From the NCBI GenBank assembly GCA_024653225.1, contig JANLGA010000031.1, positions 1-20,932 on the forward strand: a DNA stretch of 20,932 nt, in the 5' to 3' direction. The stretch is from Bacillota bacterium (lineage in GTDB: Bacteria > Bacillota > Sulfobacillia > JABLXB01). Position numbers and translations under genes: made by a program. The notes under the pieces were generated by a model. That model was given only the letters and a program-made list of their open reading frames with translations, was not told the origin of the DNA and made no database searches. Below are positions 14,177 through 20,932 of this stretch, piece by piece (positions within the stretch are counted from its first letter, which is position 1; each line of letters starts with the position of its first letter).

Positions 14177-15751
14177 GTGAAGAAAGGCGACAGGGACGTG
14201 CTGAGGCGGTTCCACGAGGCAAAGTGGGACGAGCCCGTGATCTTTGAGTTGAGCACCGCGGGAGAGCGAGGCGTCCTGCCGCCCGAGGTGGAAAAGGAAA
14301 TCGCCGACGAGGTGGGCGACGGCGTCTCTTCCCTCCCCGAGTCCATGCGGCGCAAGCGACCGCCCGCCCTCCCCGAGCTCTCACAGGCCAGGGTGTTGAG
14401 GCATTACCTCCGGCTGTCGCAGGAGACCCTCGGGGCCGACCTCAACGTTGACGTCGGCCAGGGGACCTGCACGATGAAGTACAGCCCTAAGGTCAACGAC
14501 CAGCTGGCCGGGATGCCCGAGATCACCGAACTCCACCCGCTCCAAGACGAGGCCACAGTGCAGGGCATCCTCGAAATCATGTACAATCTCGACCTCTTCA
14601 TGCGCGAGATCTCCGGCATGGACCAGTTCAGCCTCCAGCCGGGCGGCGGTTCGCAGGCCATGGCCAACAGGGCCTGCATGATCCGGGCATACCATGAGTC
14701 CCGGGGCGACAAGAACCGCGACGAGATGCTGACCACCATCTTCTCTCATCCTTCGGACGCAGCGGCCGCGGCCGTCGCCGGTTTCAAGGTGATAACGGTC
14801 CCGCCCGGAAAGAACGGCTACCCCGACCTCGAAGCGTTTGAGAAGGCGATATCCGACCGGACGGCGGGGCTGATGATCACCAACCCCGAGGATACCGGCA
14901 TATTCAACCCCGACATAGACAGGGTCACGCGGATGGTGCACGACGCGGGCGGCCTGTGCGCGTACGACCAGGCCAACGCCAACGGCATGTTGGGCATCAC
15001 TCGCGCGAGGGAAGCGGGGTTCGACATGTGCTTCTTCAACCTGCACAAGTCCTTTTCGACCCCGCACGGGTGCGGCGGTCCCGCCTCGGCCGCACTCGGG
15101 GTGAGTCGCGAGTTGGCAAGGTTCCTGCCGGTGCCTATCGTCTCGTTCGACGGCCGGAAATACTACCTCGATTACGACAGGCCGGACAGCATAGGCAAGG
15201 TGCGCACCTGGTACGGGGTTCCGCCGGTGCATCTCAAGGCCTACTCCTGGATTGTGGCCCTCGGGGACGAAGGCCTGAAGGAAGTCGCGAGGATCGCAGT
15301 GCTGAACAACAACTACGTCATGAAGAAGGTGCTCGAGATGCCGGGGGCCTCCGCACCGTATGGGCGGGGAAGATACCGTCTGGAGCAGGTGCGGTACAGC
15401 TGGGAAAGGCTCAGGGAATTGACCGGGGTGACCACCGACGACATCCAGCGCCGCGCATTCGACTTCGGTGTTCACTACTGGACCAGCCATCACCCGTTCG
15501 TGGTGCCCGAACCGATGACGGTCGAGCCGACCGAATCGTACTCGAAAGCCGAGTTGGACGAATTCCTGAACATCCTGAGACACATCGTCCACGAGGCGCA
15601 GATGGAGCCCGAGAAGGTAAGGAATGCGCCGTACAACAGCGTCGTACGCAGGATCCCGTCCGCCCCGTTCGACGACCCGGACAGGTGGGCGATAACCTGG
15701 CGGGCATACCTCAAGAAACAGCGGCGGGAGCGCGCGCCCGGCGGCCATTGA
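14177..15751 (+). CDS. GcvPB-like PLP subunit (glycine dehydrogenase subunit 2 homologue, divergent)
   Basis: The 524-residue PLP partner of the preceding gene has its Schiff-base lysine at Lys291 in NLHKSFSTPHGCGG and the ring-nitrogen aspartate at Asp264 in YDQAN. CTMKYSPKVN (98-107), ELHPLQDEATVQG and MVEPTES are family stretches. Family motifs LQPAAGAHGE and SAHGTNPA read LQPGGGSQAM (153-162) and SHPSDAAA (190-197), and the HGGGGPG loop has Cys in place of one Gly. PLP binding therefore seems kept while the substrate or lipoyl side is remodelled. GTG 14177, with GGAAAGGGA upstream, is preferred; GTG 14141 overlaps the previous stop but lacks a ribosome site. About 35-50 residues longer than usual GcvPB. 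Confidence 0.85.
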   Translation: MKKGDRDVLRRFHEAKWDEPVIFELSTAGERGVLPPEVEKEIADEVGDGVSSLPESMRRKRPPALPELSQARVLRHYLRLSQETLGADLNVDVGQGTCTMKYSPKVNDQLAGMPEITELHPLQDEATVQGILEIMYNLDLFMREISGMDQFSLQPGGGSQAMANRACMIRAYHESRGDKNRDEMLTTIFSHPSDAAAAAVAGFKVITVPPGKNGYPDLEAFEKAISDRTAGLMITNPEDTGIFNPDIDRVTRMVHDAGGLCAYDQANANGMLGITRAREAGFDMCFFNLHKSFSTPHGCGGPASAALGVSRELARFLPVPIVSFDGRKYYLDYDRPDSIGKVRTWYGVPPVHLKAYSWIVALGDEGLKEVARIAVLNNNYVMKKVLEMPGASAPYGRGRYRLEQVRYSWERLRELTGVTTDDIQRRAFDFGVHYWTSHHPFVVPEPMTVEPTESYSKAELDEFLNILRHIVHEAQMEPEKVRNAPYNSVVRRIPSAPFDDPDRWAITWRAYLKKQRRERAPGGH

Positions 15752-15977
15752 GGCTGTGTCAGGCGCTATGCCAGCTGAATTCGCTCGCGATTCCGCGTCC
15801 AAAGCGAAACACATTGACGAGATCGCGGAGGAGTTCCCGACGGTCGGTCGAAGTAGATGCATAAACCCGCGGGGCTTGAGCGCATCGGCCTTGGATTTGT
15901 CTATCGCCAGTTGCAGCAGCTTGTAACAGTATTCATGGGCGTCAATGATGTCGGAAGCAGGAGGGGCAACGCGTCAC
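15752..15977. other. Non-coding gap with lower-GC, possibly foreign remnant
   Basis: This 226-bp stretch separates the GcvPB-like and amidohydrolase genes and is visibly less GC-rich than either. On the minus strand about 15950-15840 reads like a protein fragment (DIIDAHEYCYKLLQLAID then KSKADALKPRG), with no start or partner. It could be the scar of an inserted element; I recognise no family. The ribosome site AGGAGGGG (15959-15966) of the next gene lies at its end. Confidence 0.35.
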
Positions 15978-17606
15978 ATGCCTGGCGAACCACTCACCCT
16001 GTTCGTGAACGGCCTCATCAGGACCATGGACGGCGACAGGCCCACCGCCCGCGCCGTCGCGGTCAGCGACGGAAGGTTCGCGGCTGTCGGTTCAAACGAA
16101 GAGATCCTGGCGCTGCGGTCAACGGGCCTGTCCGCGGCCGGATCGGCCCGGGCGACAGCGACCGAGGTGGTGGACCTCCGCGGATTGACGGTGGTGCCGG
16201 GGTTGATAGAGAGCCACGTGCACCTGTACTGGCTGGGTCAGAGCCTCGCCCAACTCGACCTTTCCGACTGCCGTTCAATCGAAGAGATGAGGCGCCTCAT
16301 ATCGCGGCGGGTCGAGAAGATCCCGCCCGGAGCGTGGGTATTGGGCTGGGGATGGCATCAGGAGAGGTTCAGGGAGCGCAGAGACCCCGGCCTGGCCGAC
16401 GTGGACGATATCACCCCGCTCAATCCCCTGTACCTGGTCAGATCCTGCACGCACACCGCCCTCGTGAATTCCGCCGCCTTACGCGAAGCGGAGATCCGCT
16501 CCTTCACCCCGGACCCGCCGGGGGGAAAGATAGTGCGCGATCCGGAGGGGCGTCCGACCGGACTGCTCCACGAAACGGCGATGCAACTCGTGTCGGGCCG
16601 AGTGCCGGAGCCGGACGAGCGCGGAAAGGCCGAAATCTTGCTCGCGGCGATGAACCACGTGGCATCCCAGGGGATGACCACCGTCCACTCAATAGACTCG
16701 GGCTTGTGGGACGTGTTTCATGGGATCAGGTCGAGCGGGGTCATGCCCGTGAGGGTGTATTTGAGCGAGCCTCTGACCTCGGAAGAGGAAATCCGCCTCG
16801 TCACGCGCCGAACCGGTCACGGGGACGAATGGCTGAGGACCGGCGCCGTCAAGTTCTGGGCGGACGGCGCTTTCGGGCCCCGCACAGCCGCGCTGAGGGA
16901 GCCCTACGCCGACGACCCCGGCAATACCGGGCTGCTCGTGCACGAGCCTCACGTCTTGAAGCGCTTGGTGACCACCGCGACGCGGGTCGGCAGGCAGGTG
17001 ATGGTCCACGCTCTCGGGGACAGGGCGATGGACGTCACGCTGGACGCCATCGAGGAGGCCGTCAGGATCGGGGCGAAGCGACCCCGCATCGCCCATTGCG
17101 GCCTGGTAGACCAGGGGGTCCTGCGCCGCATGGTTTCCCTCGGTGTGGTCGCGGACCTGCAACCGGCGTTCATGCCGCACGAACACGAGTGGATGCCCCG
17201 CCGCATGGGTCCGTCCAGGGACGCCGTCACCTATCGCGTCAGGACCCTCATGGAAGCGGGCGTGCGTTGCACGGCGGGGTCGGATGCCCCGGTTCACAAG
17301 GCGAACCCAATGACAGGCATCTTCGGCGCGGTCGCGAGGACGGGATTCGACGGACGACCGCCGGGGGGATGGAACCCGTCCGAAAGGGTGTCCGCGGCGG
17401 AGGCCCTATGCATGTTCACCGCGAACGGTGCTTACGCGGAGTTCGCGGAGAACGAGAAGGGAATCATCAGGGAGGGATTCCTCGCTGACATGACGGTCCT
17501 CTCGGAGGACCTGCTGAAGAGCGACCCCATGGACATCCCCGCCGTGCGCGTCATGATGACCGTAGTCGGCGGGGAGATCAGGTGGAAGGCTTCGGACATG
17601 GAGTAG
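15978..17606 (+). CDS. YtcJ-like metal-dependent amidohydrolase
   Basis: The 542-residue protein belongs to the amidohydrolase superfamily, YtcJ/N-substituted-formamide deformylase-like group. Landmarks in order: VNGLIRTMDG at the N-terminus, PGLIESHVHLYW (the HxH metal pair), WGWHQERF, KFWADGAFGPRTAAL, VHALGDRAMD, RIAHCGLVD and TAGSDAPV (metal aspartate). The C-terminal strand region ends FLADMTVLSEDLL. Such enzymes hydrolyse amide, formamide or imide bonds on nitrogen compounds; the exact substrate is unknown. ATG 15978 begins the usual family N-terminus and has AGGAGGGG upstream (11-base spacing); ATG 15945 is a longer alternative with a poor site. It sits between the PLP enzyme and the transporter, which suggests it frees the amino compound they handle. 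Confidence 0.88.
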   Translation: MPGEPLTLFVNGLIRTMDGDRPTARAVAVSDGRFAAVGSNEEILALRSTGLSAAGSARATATEVVDLRGLTVVPGLIESHVHLYWLGQSLAQLDLSDCRSIEEMRRLISRRVEKIPPGAWVLGWGWHQERFRERRDPGLADVDDITPLNPLYLVRSCTHTALVNSAALREAEIRSFTPDPPGGKIVRDPEGRPTGLLHETAMQLVSGRVPEPDERGKAEILLAAMNHVASQGMTTVHSIDSGLWDVFHGIRSSGVMPVRVYLSEPLTSEEEIRLVTRRTGHGDEWLRTGAVKFWADGAFGPRTAALREPYADDPGNTGLLVHEPHVLKRLVTTATRVGRQVMVHALGDRAMDVTLDAIEEAVRIGAKRPRIAHCGLVDQGVLRRMVSLGVVADLQPAFMPHEHEWMPRRMGPSRDAVTYRVRTLMEAGVRCTAGSDAPVHKANPMTGIFGAVARTGFDGRPPGGWNPSERVSAAEALCMFTANGAYAEFAENEKGIIREGFLADMTVLSEDLLKSDPMDIPAVRVMMTVVGGEIRWKASDME

Positions 17607-17662
17607 CGCCGCTCATCGCGGCCCCGGGGAGGTGGGAGTGCGCCGGACGAGTGCGTCTGCGG

Positions 17663-17699
17663 GTCTCTGGTTTCCAGCATCGCGGTCGGACTCAGAGAC
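17663..17699 (+). promoter_or_regulatory. Stem-loop in the leader of the binding-protein gene
   Basis: GTCTCTG (17663-17669) pairs with CAGAGAC (17693-17699). A competing small hairpin, CTGG-TTT-CCAG, overlaps the left arm, so two alternative folds exist. It lies just before the GGAGGGG site of the transporter gene. No T-run follows, so it is not a normal terminator. Confidence 0.35.
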
Positions 17700-17717
17700 A
17701 GGACGGAGGGGATCGCA

Positions 17718-18881
17718 TTGAAGAGGGCCATAGCTACAGCACTGGTCGCCGCGACAGTCGGTCTCGTCGTCGCCGGTTGCGGAGGGAGCGCAGGGCCGAA
17801 GACCATAAAGATAGGCCACCTCGCGAACGTGAGCGGGGACGCAGCCCCCTGGGGCCTTGCCGAAACCAACGGCGCCAAGCTGGCCGTTGAAGAGATCAAC
17901 AAGGCCGGCGGCATCCTCGGCAAGCAGATCGAGTACGTGGTCGGCGACGCCCGCGGGAACGCCACCGACGGCGTGAACGCGGTAAAGAAATTGATCGAGC
18001 AGGACAAGGTGGTCTGCGTCATCGGGAGTAACTTCAGCGGGATCAACATTGCGACCGGCCCGATCTGCGAATCGTTGAAAGTGCCCCAAATCGGATCGTT
18101 CTCGACCAATCCGAAAGTGACGGTGGACGAGAAAGGGAACGTCAGACCGTACTCGTTCAGGATCTGCTTCATTGACCCGTACCTCGGCAGCGTGCTCGCC
18201 GACTACGCGGTCAACAAGCTCGGCAAGAAGAGGGCCGCGGTCCTGTACGAAGTGACTTCGGACTACTCGGTCGGCGTCACCGAGTATTTCGAAAATAAGG
18301 TCAAGTCCCTGGGCGGAGAAGTGGTGGCGAAGCAAGCCTTCAAGACGGGCGACGTCGAGTTCAGGCCGCAGCTCAGCGAGATCAAGCAAAAGAACCCCGA
18401 GGTGCTGATGCTGCCGCTCGCCATGTACAAGGACATAGCGATCATCGCCAAGCAGACCAGGGAACTCGGGATGAACGACGTGACGATCATAGGGGGAGAC
18501 GGCTACGCCAACGCCATGCTGGACATGGCGGGCCAGGAGCTGCAGGGGAGCTTCTGGGTCACGCACTTCTCCTATGAAGACCCGGAGATGGCGAAGTTCC
18601 TCGAGAAGTACGTCGCCAAGTACGGGGACAAGAACCCCGAGGTCAACGCCGGCATGGGCTACGACCTCATCTACTTCGTGGCGGACTGCATAAAGCGGGC
18701 GGGCAAGGCCGAGGGTCCCGCCATCCGCGACGCGATTGAGAGCGCGAAGGACGTGAAGTTGACCCACGCGACCATCACGATGGATCCCAAGACCCACAAC
18801 CCGCTGAACAAGTCGGCGGCCGTGCTGAAGGTCGAGGGCAAGGAAATCAGGTGGGTGGAGACCTACGCCCCCATGAAGTAG
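17718..18881 (+). CDS. Branched-chain-amino-acid-type ABC transporter substrate-binding lipoprotein (LivK-like)
   Basis: The 387-residue protein captures a small substrate outside the membrane for the LivH/M/G-type transporter encoded next. A lipoprotein signal peptide is clear: basic MKR, a hydrophobic stretch, and lipobox VAGC with Cys21. The mature part has the type I periplasmic-binding fold: IKIGHLANVSGDAAPWG, ETNGAKLAVEEINKAGGILGK, VCVIGSNFS, and YDLIYFVADCIKRAG near the end. Members bind leucine-type amino acids, amides, urea or aromatic acids, so the ligand is open. TTG 17718 follows GGAGGGG by six bases. It is 111 bp after the amidohydrolase gene and is followed by strong RNA structure. 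Confidence 0.92.
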   Translation: MKRAIATALVAATVGLVVAGCGGSAGPKTIKIGHLANVSGDAAPWGLAETNGAKLAVEEINKAGGILGKQIEYVVGDARGNATDGVNAVKKLIEQDKVVCVIGSNFSGINIATGPICESLKVPQIGSFSTNPKVTVDEKGNVRPYSFRICFIDPYLGSVLADYAVNKLGKKRAAVLYEVTSDYSVGVTEYFENKVKSLGGEVVAKQAFKTGDVEFRPQLSEIKQKNPEVLMLPLAMYKDIAIIAKQTRELGMNDVTIIGGDGYANAMLDMAGQELQGSFWVTHFSYEDPEMAKFLEKYVAKYGDKNPEVNAGMGYDLIYFVADCIKRAGKAEGPAIRDAIESAKDVKLTHATITMDPKTHNPLNKSAAVLKVEGKEIRWVETYAPMK

Positions 18882-18892
18882 ACGAGTCACGT

Positions 18893-18959
18893 GGTCCGGG
18901 CCCCGCTGAAGGCGCGCGCCGAGGATTCGGGCGCACTCTCGCCCGGCGGGGTCCGGGCC
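18893..18959 (+). promoter_or_regulatory. Large RNA structure between the binding-protein and permease genes
   Basis: GGTCCGGGCCCCGC (18893-18906) can pair over all 14 positions, two of them G-U, with GCGGGGTCCGGGCC (18946-18959). Inside lie CGGGCG (18928-18933) pairing with CGCCCG (18940-18945), and GGCGCGCGCC (18911-18920). No U-tract follows. Hairpins after binding-protein genes often stabilise that message and lower expression of the downstream permeases; that is the likely role here. Confidence 0.6.
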
Positions 18960-18988
18960 TCCCATCCGCCTGAGAAGGGGGACGACAG

Positions 18989-19873
18989 GTGCTGTCGGTG
19001 CGCGTGCTCCAACAGCTGGTGAACGGGGTCTCGATCGGGTTCATATACGCGTTGATCGCGGTGGGGTATTCGCTCATATACAGTATCCTCCGGTTCTCGA
19101 ATTTCGCGCACGCCAGCTTCCTGGTCGTCGGCGCGTATTCGGGGTTTTTCCTGGTCACGGCGGCGTCGGCCCCGTTCGTGCCCGCCGTGTTGCTGGCGAT
19201 GCTCACTGCGGGCGGGGCCGCCGTCGTCACCGAGCGACTCGCGTACAGGCCGATACGCGAAAGGAACAGCCCGACGCTGTACTTCATCATCGCCTCCATG
19301 GGCATCGCCATCTTCTGCGAGCAGACCATCATAGCGACCATCGGTCCGAAGTTCCGCACTTATCCCCGAGTCCTGCAGATCGTGAGCGTGGACCTGGGAA
19401 AGACGACGGTCGGCATCATGGACGTGGTCGCGGCGCTCATGGCGTGCCTGTCGCTGTCCGTCATGCAGTACTTTCTCTCGCGGACTAAGACCGGGTTCGC
19501 CATACAGGCGGCGTCATTCGACCTCCAGGCGGCGGGCCTCATGGGGGTCAACGTGAACTCCCTGGTCGGCTTCGTCTTCCTGATCGCGGGCGTCCTCGCG
19601 GGGCTGTCGGGCGTCTTCCTGGGCATGAAGTACGCGGTCTATCCGCAGCTCGGGTACCTCACCACGAAGGCGTTCGTGGGCGCGATATTCGGCGGCCTCG
19701 GCAGCCTTCCCGGGGCCATCGTGGGTTCGATCGCGCTCGGACTCCTGGAGACCTTCGTCGCGGCATTCATATCGTCCCAGTTGAGAGACGTGGTTGTATT
19801 CATTCTACTCATAGCGGTACTGCTCATCAGGCCCAGCGGTCTCATGGGGAAGTCCGTGGAGGAGAAGGTGTAA
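18989..19873 (+). CDS. ABC transporter permease, LivH-like
   Basis: The 294-residue inner-membrane permease has about eight hydrophobic spans and the LivH landmarks: LVNGVSIGFIYALIAVGYSLIY at the start (split here as two runs), RFSNFAHASFLVVGAY, RPIRERNSP, the TKTGFAIQAAS loop, and AFVGAIFGGLGSLPGAIVG near the C-terminus. RPSGLMGKSVEEKV is a normal family end. GTG 18989 follows GAAGGGGG by about seven bases; GTG 18998 is possible. It pairs with the LivM-like gene 11 bp downstream to form the membrane channel. Confidence 0.92.
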   Translation: MLSVRVLQQLVNGVSIGFIYALIAVGYSLIYSILRFSNFAHASFLVVGAYSGFFLVTAASAPFVPAVLLAMLTAGGAAVVTERLAYRPIRERNSPTLYFIIASMGIAIFCEQTIIATIGPKFRTYPRVLQIVSVDLGKTTVGIMDVVAALMACLSLSVMQYFLSRTKTGFAIQAASFDLQAAGLMGVNVNSLVGFVFLIAGVLAGLSGVFLGMKYAVYPQLGYLTTKAFVGAIFGGLGSLPGAIVGSIALGLLETFVAAFISSQLRDVVVFILLIAVLLIRPSGLMGKSVEEKV

Positions 19874-19884
19874 GGGGGGAGAGC

Positions 19885-20832
19885 GTGGCCTACTTCGAGG
19901 GAGTGGCGATAATCATATGCGTGAACTTGATGGGGGTGCTCGGCGTCTCCCTCCTCACGGGGTTTACCGGGATATTCAGCTTCGGGCACGCGGCGTACAT
20001 GGCGATCGGGGCGTACACCTCGGCCATAGTGGTAGGCAGGTTCGGCATGCCGTTCGTCGTCGGGTTGATCGCCGCGGCACTGGTGGCAACGGCCGCCAGC
20101 CTCATCATCGGTTACCCCACCCTCCGACTCGTGGGTGACTACTTCGCGATTGCGGCCCTCGGCTTCGGGGAGGCCACGAGGCTTCTCCTGGACAACGGCG
20201 GCGACTTCACCGGCGGGCCGAGGGGGTTCGTGGGCGTCCCGAGGCACACAACCCTGCTCATCGCGGCTGTCATCGTGGCCGTCGGCGTGCTAGTCATGCG
20301 CAATATCATCGGCTCCCGGTTCGGCAGGTCCTTCCTCGCCATCAGGGAAGACAGGTTGGCGGCGGAGGCCATGGGCATAGACACGGCGAGGTTCAGGATC
20401 TTGTCTCTGGCGATAAGCGCCGCGTACGCCGGGGTCGCCGGCTCGATGTTCGCCCACTACCTCATGTACCTGCAGCCGGTGATGTTCGACATCAACAAAT
20501 CCACGGAACTGGCTTCCACCGTCGTGTTTGGCGGGTTGGGAAGCCTGACCGGTTCGGTCCTCGCCTGCATCATACTCACCGCGATCCCGGAGCTCTTCAG
20601 GCCTTTCTACCTGTGGAGGATGGTGTTCTACGGCCTCGCCCTGGTGAGCACCATCGTTCTCAGGCCACAGGGCCTGCTGGGTTCGTACGAGTTCAGCGTC
20701 GCGGGGCTGAGGCGCCGCCTCGCCGGGCGCCGCCTCGCCGGAAGCCCCTCCCACAGGGCTGCCGAGGGGGACGCAGTGCGCGCCGACGCGGGTCCCCGGG
20801 GCGGCGCGAGAGACGGGGGAGGCCTGCCATGA
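19885..20832 (+). CDS. ABC transporter permease, LivM-like
   Basis: The 315-residue second permease has the LivM hallmarks LLTGFTGIFSFGHAAYMAIGAY (about 23-44, two runs), YFAIAALGFGEATRLL, GGPRGFVGVP, SRFGRSFLAIREDRLAAEAMG and VVFGGLGSLTGSV. The GTG start at 19885 follows AAGGGGGGAG. After the usual RPQGLLG end it continues with about 45 hydrophilic Arg/Ala/Gly-rich residues that are not family-typical and include a 15-bp tandem duplication. The stop overlaps the ATG of the ATPase gene (ATGA), so the two are translationally coupled. Confidence 0.92.
   Translation: MAYFEGVAIIICVNLMGVLGVSLLTGFTGIFSFGHAAYMAIGAYTSAIVVGRFGMPFVVGLIAAALVATAASLIIGYPTLRLVGDYFAIAALGFGEATRLLLDNGGDFTGGPRGFVGVPRHTTLLIAAVIVAVGVLVMRNIIGSRFGRSFLAIREDRLAAEAMGIDTARFRILSLAISAAYAGVAGSMFAHYLMYLQPVMFDINKSTELASTVVFGGLGSLTGSVLACIILTAIPELFRPFYLWRMVFYGLALVSTIVLRPQGLLGSYEFSVAGLRRRLAGRRLAGSPSHRAAEGDAVRADAGPRGGARDGGGLP
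20711..20740 (+). repeat. Perfect 15-bp tandem duplication in the LivM tail
   Basis: GGCGCCGCCTCGCCG occurs twice in a row (20711-20725 and 20726-20740) and adds an in-frame repeat of RRLAG in the cytoplasmic tail of the permease. This looks like a recent slippage event in a region under weak constraint. Confidence 0.8.
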
Positions 20833-20932
20833 CGTTGCTGCAGCTGTCCGGGGTGAGCAAGAAGTTCGGCGGCCTCGCCGCCGTGTCCGATTTCAACCTC
20901 TCCATGGAGGACGGGGAGCTCGTGGGTCTCAT
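20829..20932 (+). CDS. ABC transporter ATP-binding protein, LivG-like (3' end beyond window)
   Basis: Only the first 34 residues are visible. LLQLSGVSKKFGGLAAVSDF and LSMEDGELVGL are the standard start of LivG ATPases, just before the Walker A loop. ATG 20829 overlaps the LivM stop. It would power the LivH/LivM channel; a LivF partner probably follows outside the window. Confidence 0.88.
   Translation, partial: MTLLQLSGVSKKFGGLAAVSDFNLSMEDGELVGL

Noticed and set aside
12753..15751. Simple annotation as glycine cleavage P-protein gcvPA/gcvPB
   Set aside because: Overall homology is clear, but too many signature segments differ and gcvT/gcvH are absent nearby, so gene symbols were withheld.
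12822..15862. Long minus-strand frames opposite the GcvP-like genes
   Set aside because: Antisense shadows of conserved genes with no recognisable domains; the minus-strand text around 15840-15950 is kept only as a weak remnant call.
17607..17717. Sigma-54 promoter before the LivK-like gene
   Set aside because: GG and GC are 11 bp apart, not 10, in the best candidate (around 17669-17683), and -24/-12 boxes are otherwise poor.

Overview
The window reads as a stretch of chromosome from a high-GC, probably anaerobic and spore-forming Bacillota (Firmicutes) lineage. This is inferred from several things: a SleL/YaaH-like GH18 enzyme, YtxH and DUF134 proteins, a lysine 2,3-aminomutase that closely follows the clostridial enzyme, a glycine-decarboxylase-like protein split into two subunits, strong GGAGG ribosome binding sites, and frequent GTG/TTG starts. 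I cannot name a genus.

Positions 1-1110 hold the tail of an unknown gene, a 153-bp near-perfect fold-back element, a small Gly-Tyr-Pro-rich coiled-coil protein, and two tRNA genes on the minus strand (Glu-TTC and a CAT-anticodon tRNA, probably Ile2). Positions 1106-7850 are housekeeping-like: a PlsY-type acyltransferase and an unusually long glutamine synthetase (minus strand); a divergent DRG/TGS-type GTPase and a GH18 hydrolase (plus strand); then, on the minus strand, a DUF948-like/YtxH pair and a DUF134 regulator followed by a short DUF5320-like protein.

Positions 8010 to the end look like one catabolic island. Lysine 2,3-aminomutase (kamA) and a sigma-54-dependent activator lie on the minus strand. 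Divergent from them runs a plus-strand series: two short-chain dehydrogenases, a paired GcvPA-like and GcvPB-like protein, a YtcJ-like amidohydrolase, and a branched-chain-amino-acid-type ABC transporter (binding lipoprotein, two permeases, and the start of the first ATPase). Sequences with exact GG-N10-GC spacing, as in sigma-54 promoters, lie upstream of both kamA and the first dehydrogenase. The activator itself has a good sigma-70-type promoter. The simplest model is an activator-controlled regulon for uptake and breakdown of an amino acid or amide.

The strongest candidate for something undescribed is the GcvP-like pair. It keeps the PLP lysine and aspartate but has lost several signature segments of glycine decarboxylase, and it has no GcvT or GcvH beside it. 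This suggests a PLP enzyme with another substrate. Other unusual points are the fold-back element, the 649-residue glutamine synthetase, the DLPP switch-II motif of the GTPase, a missing zinc-ligand cysteine in KamA, and strong RNA secondary structure between the transporter genes. Functions are read from motifs recalled from the families; no database search was possible.
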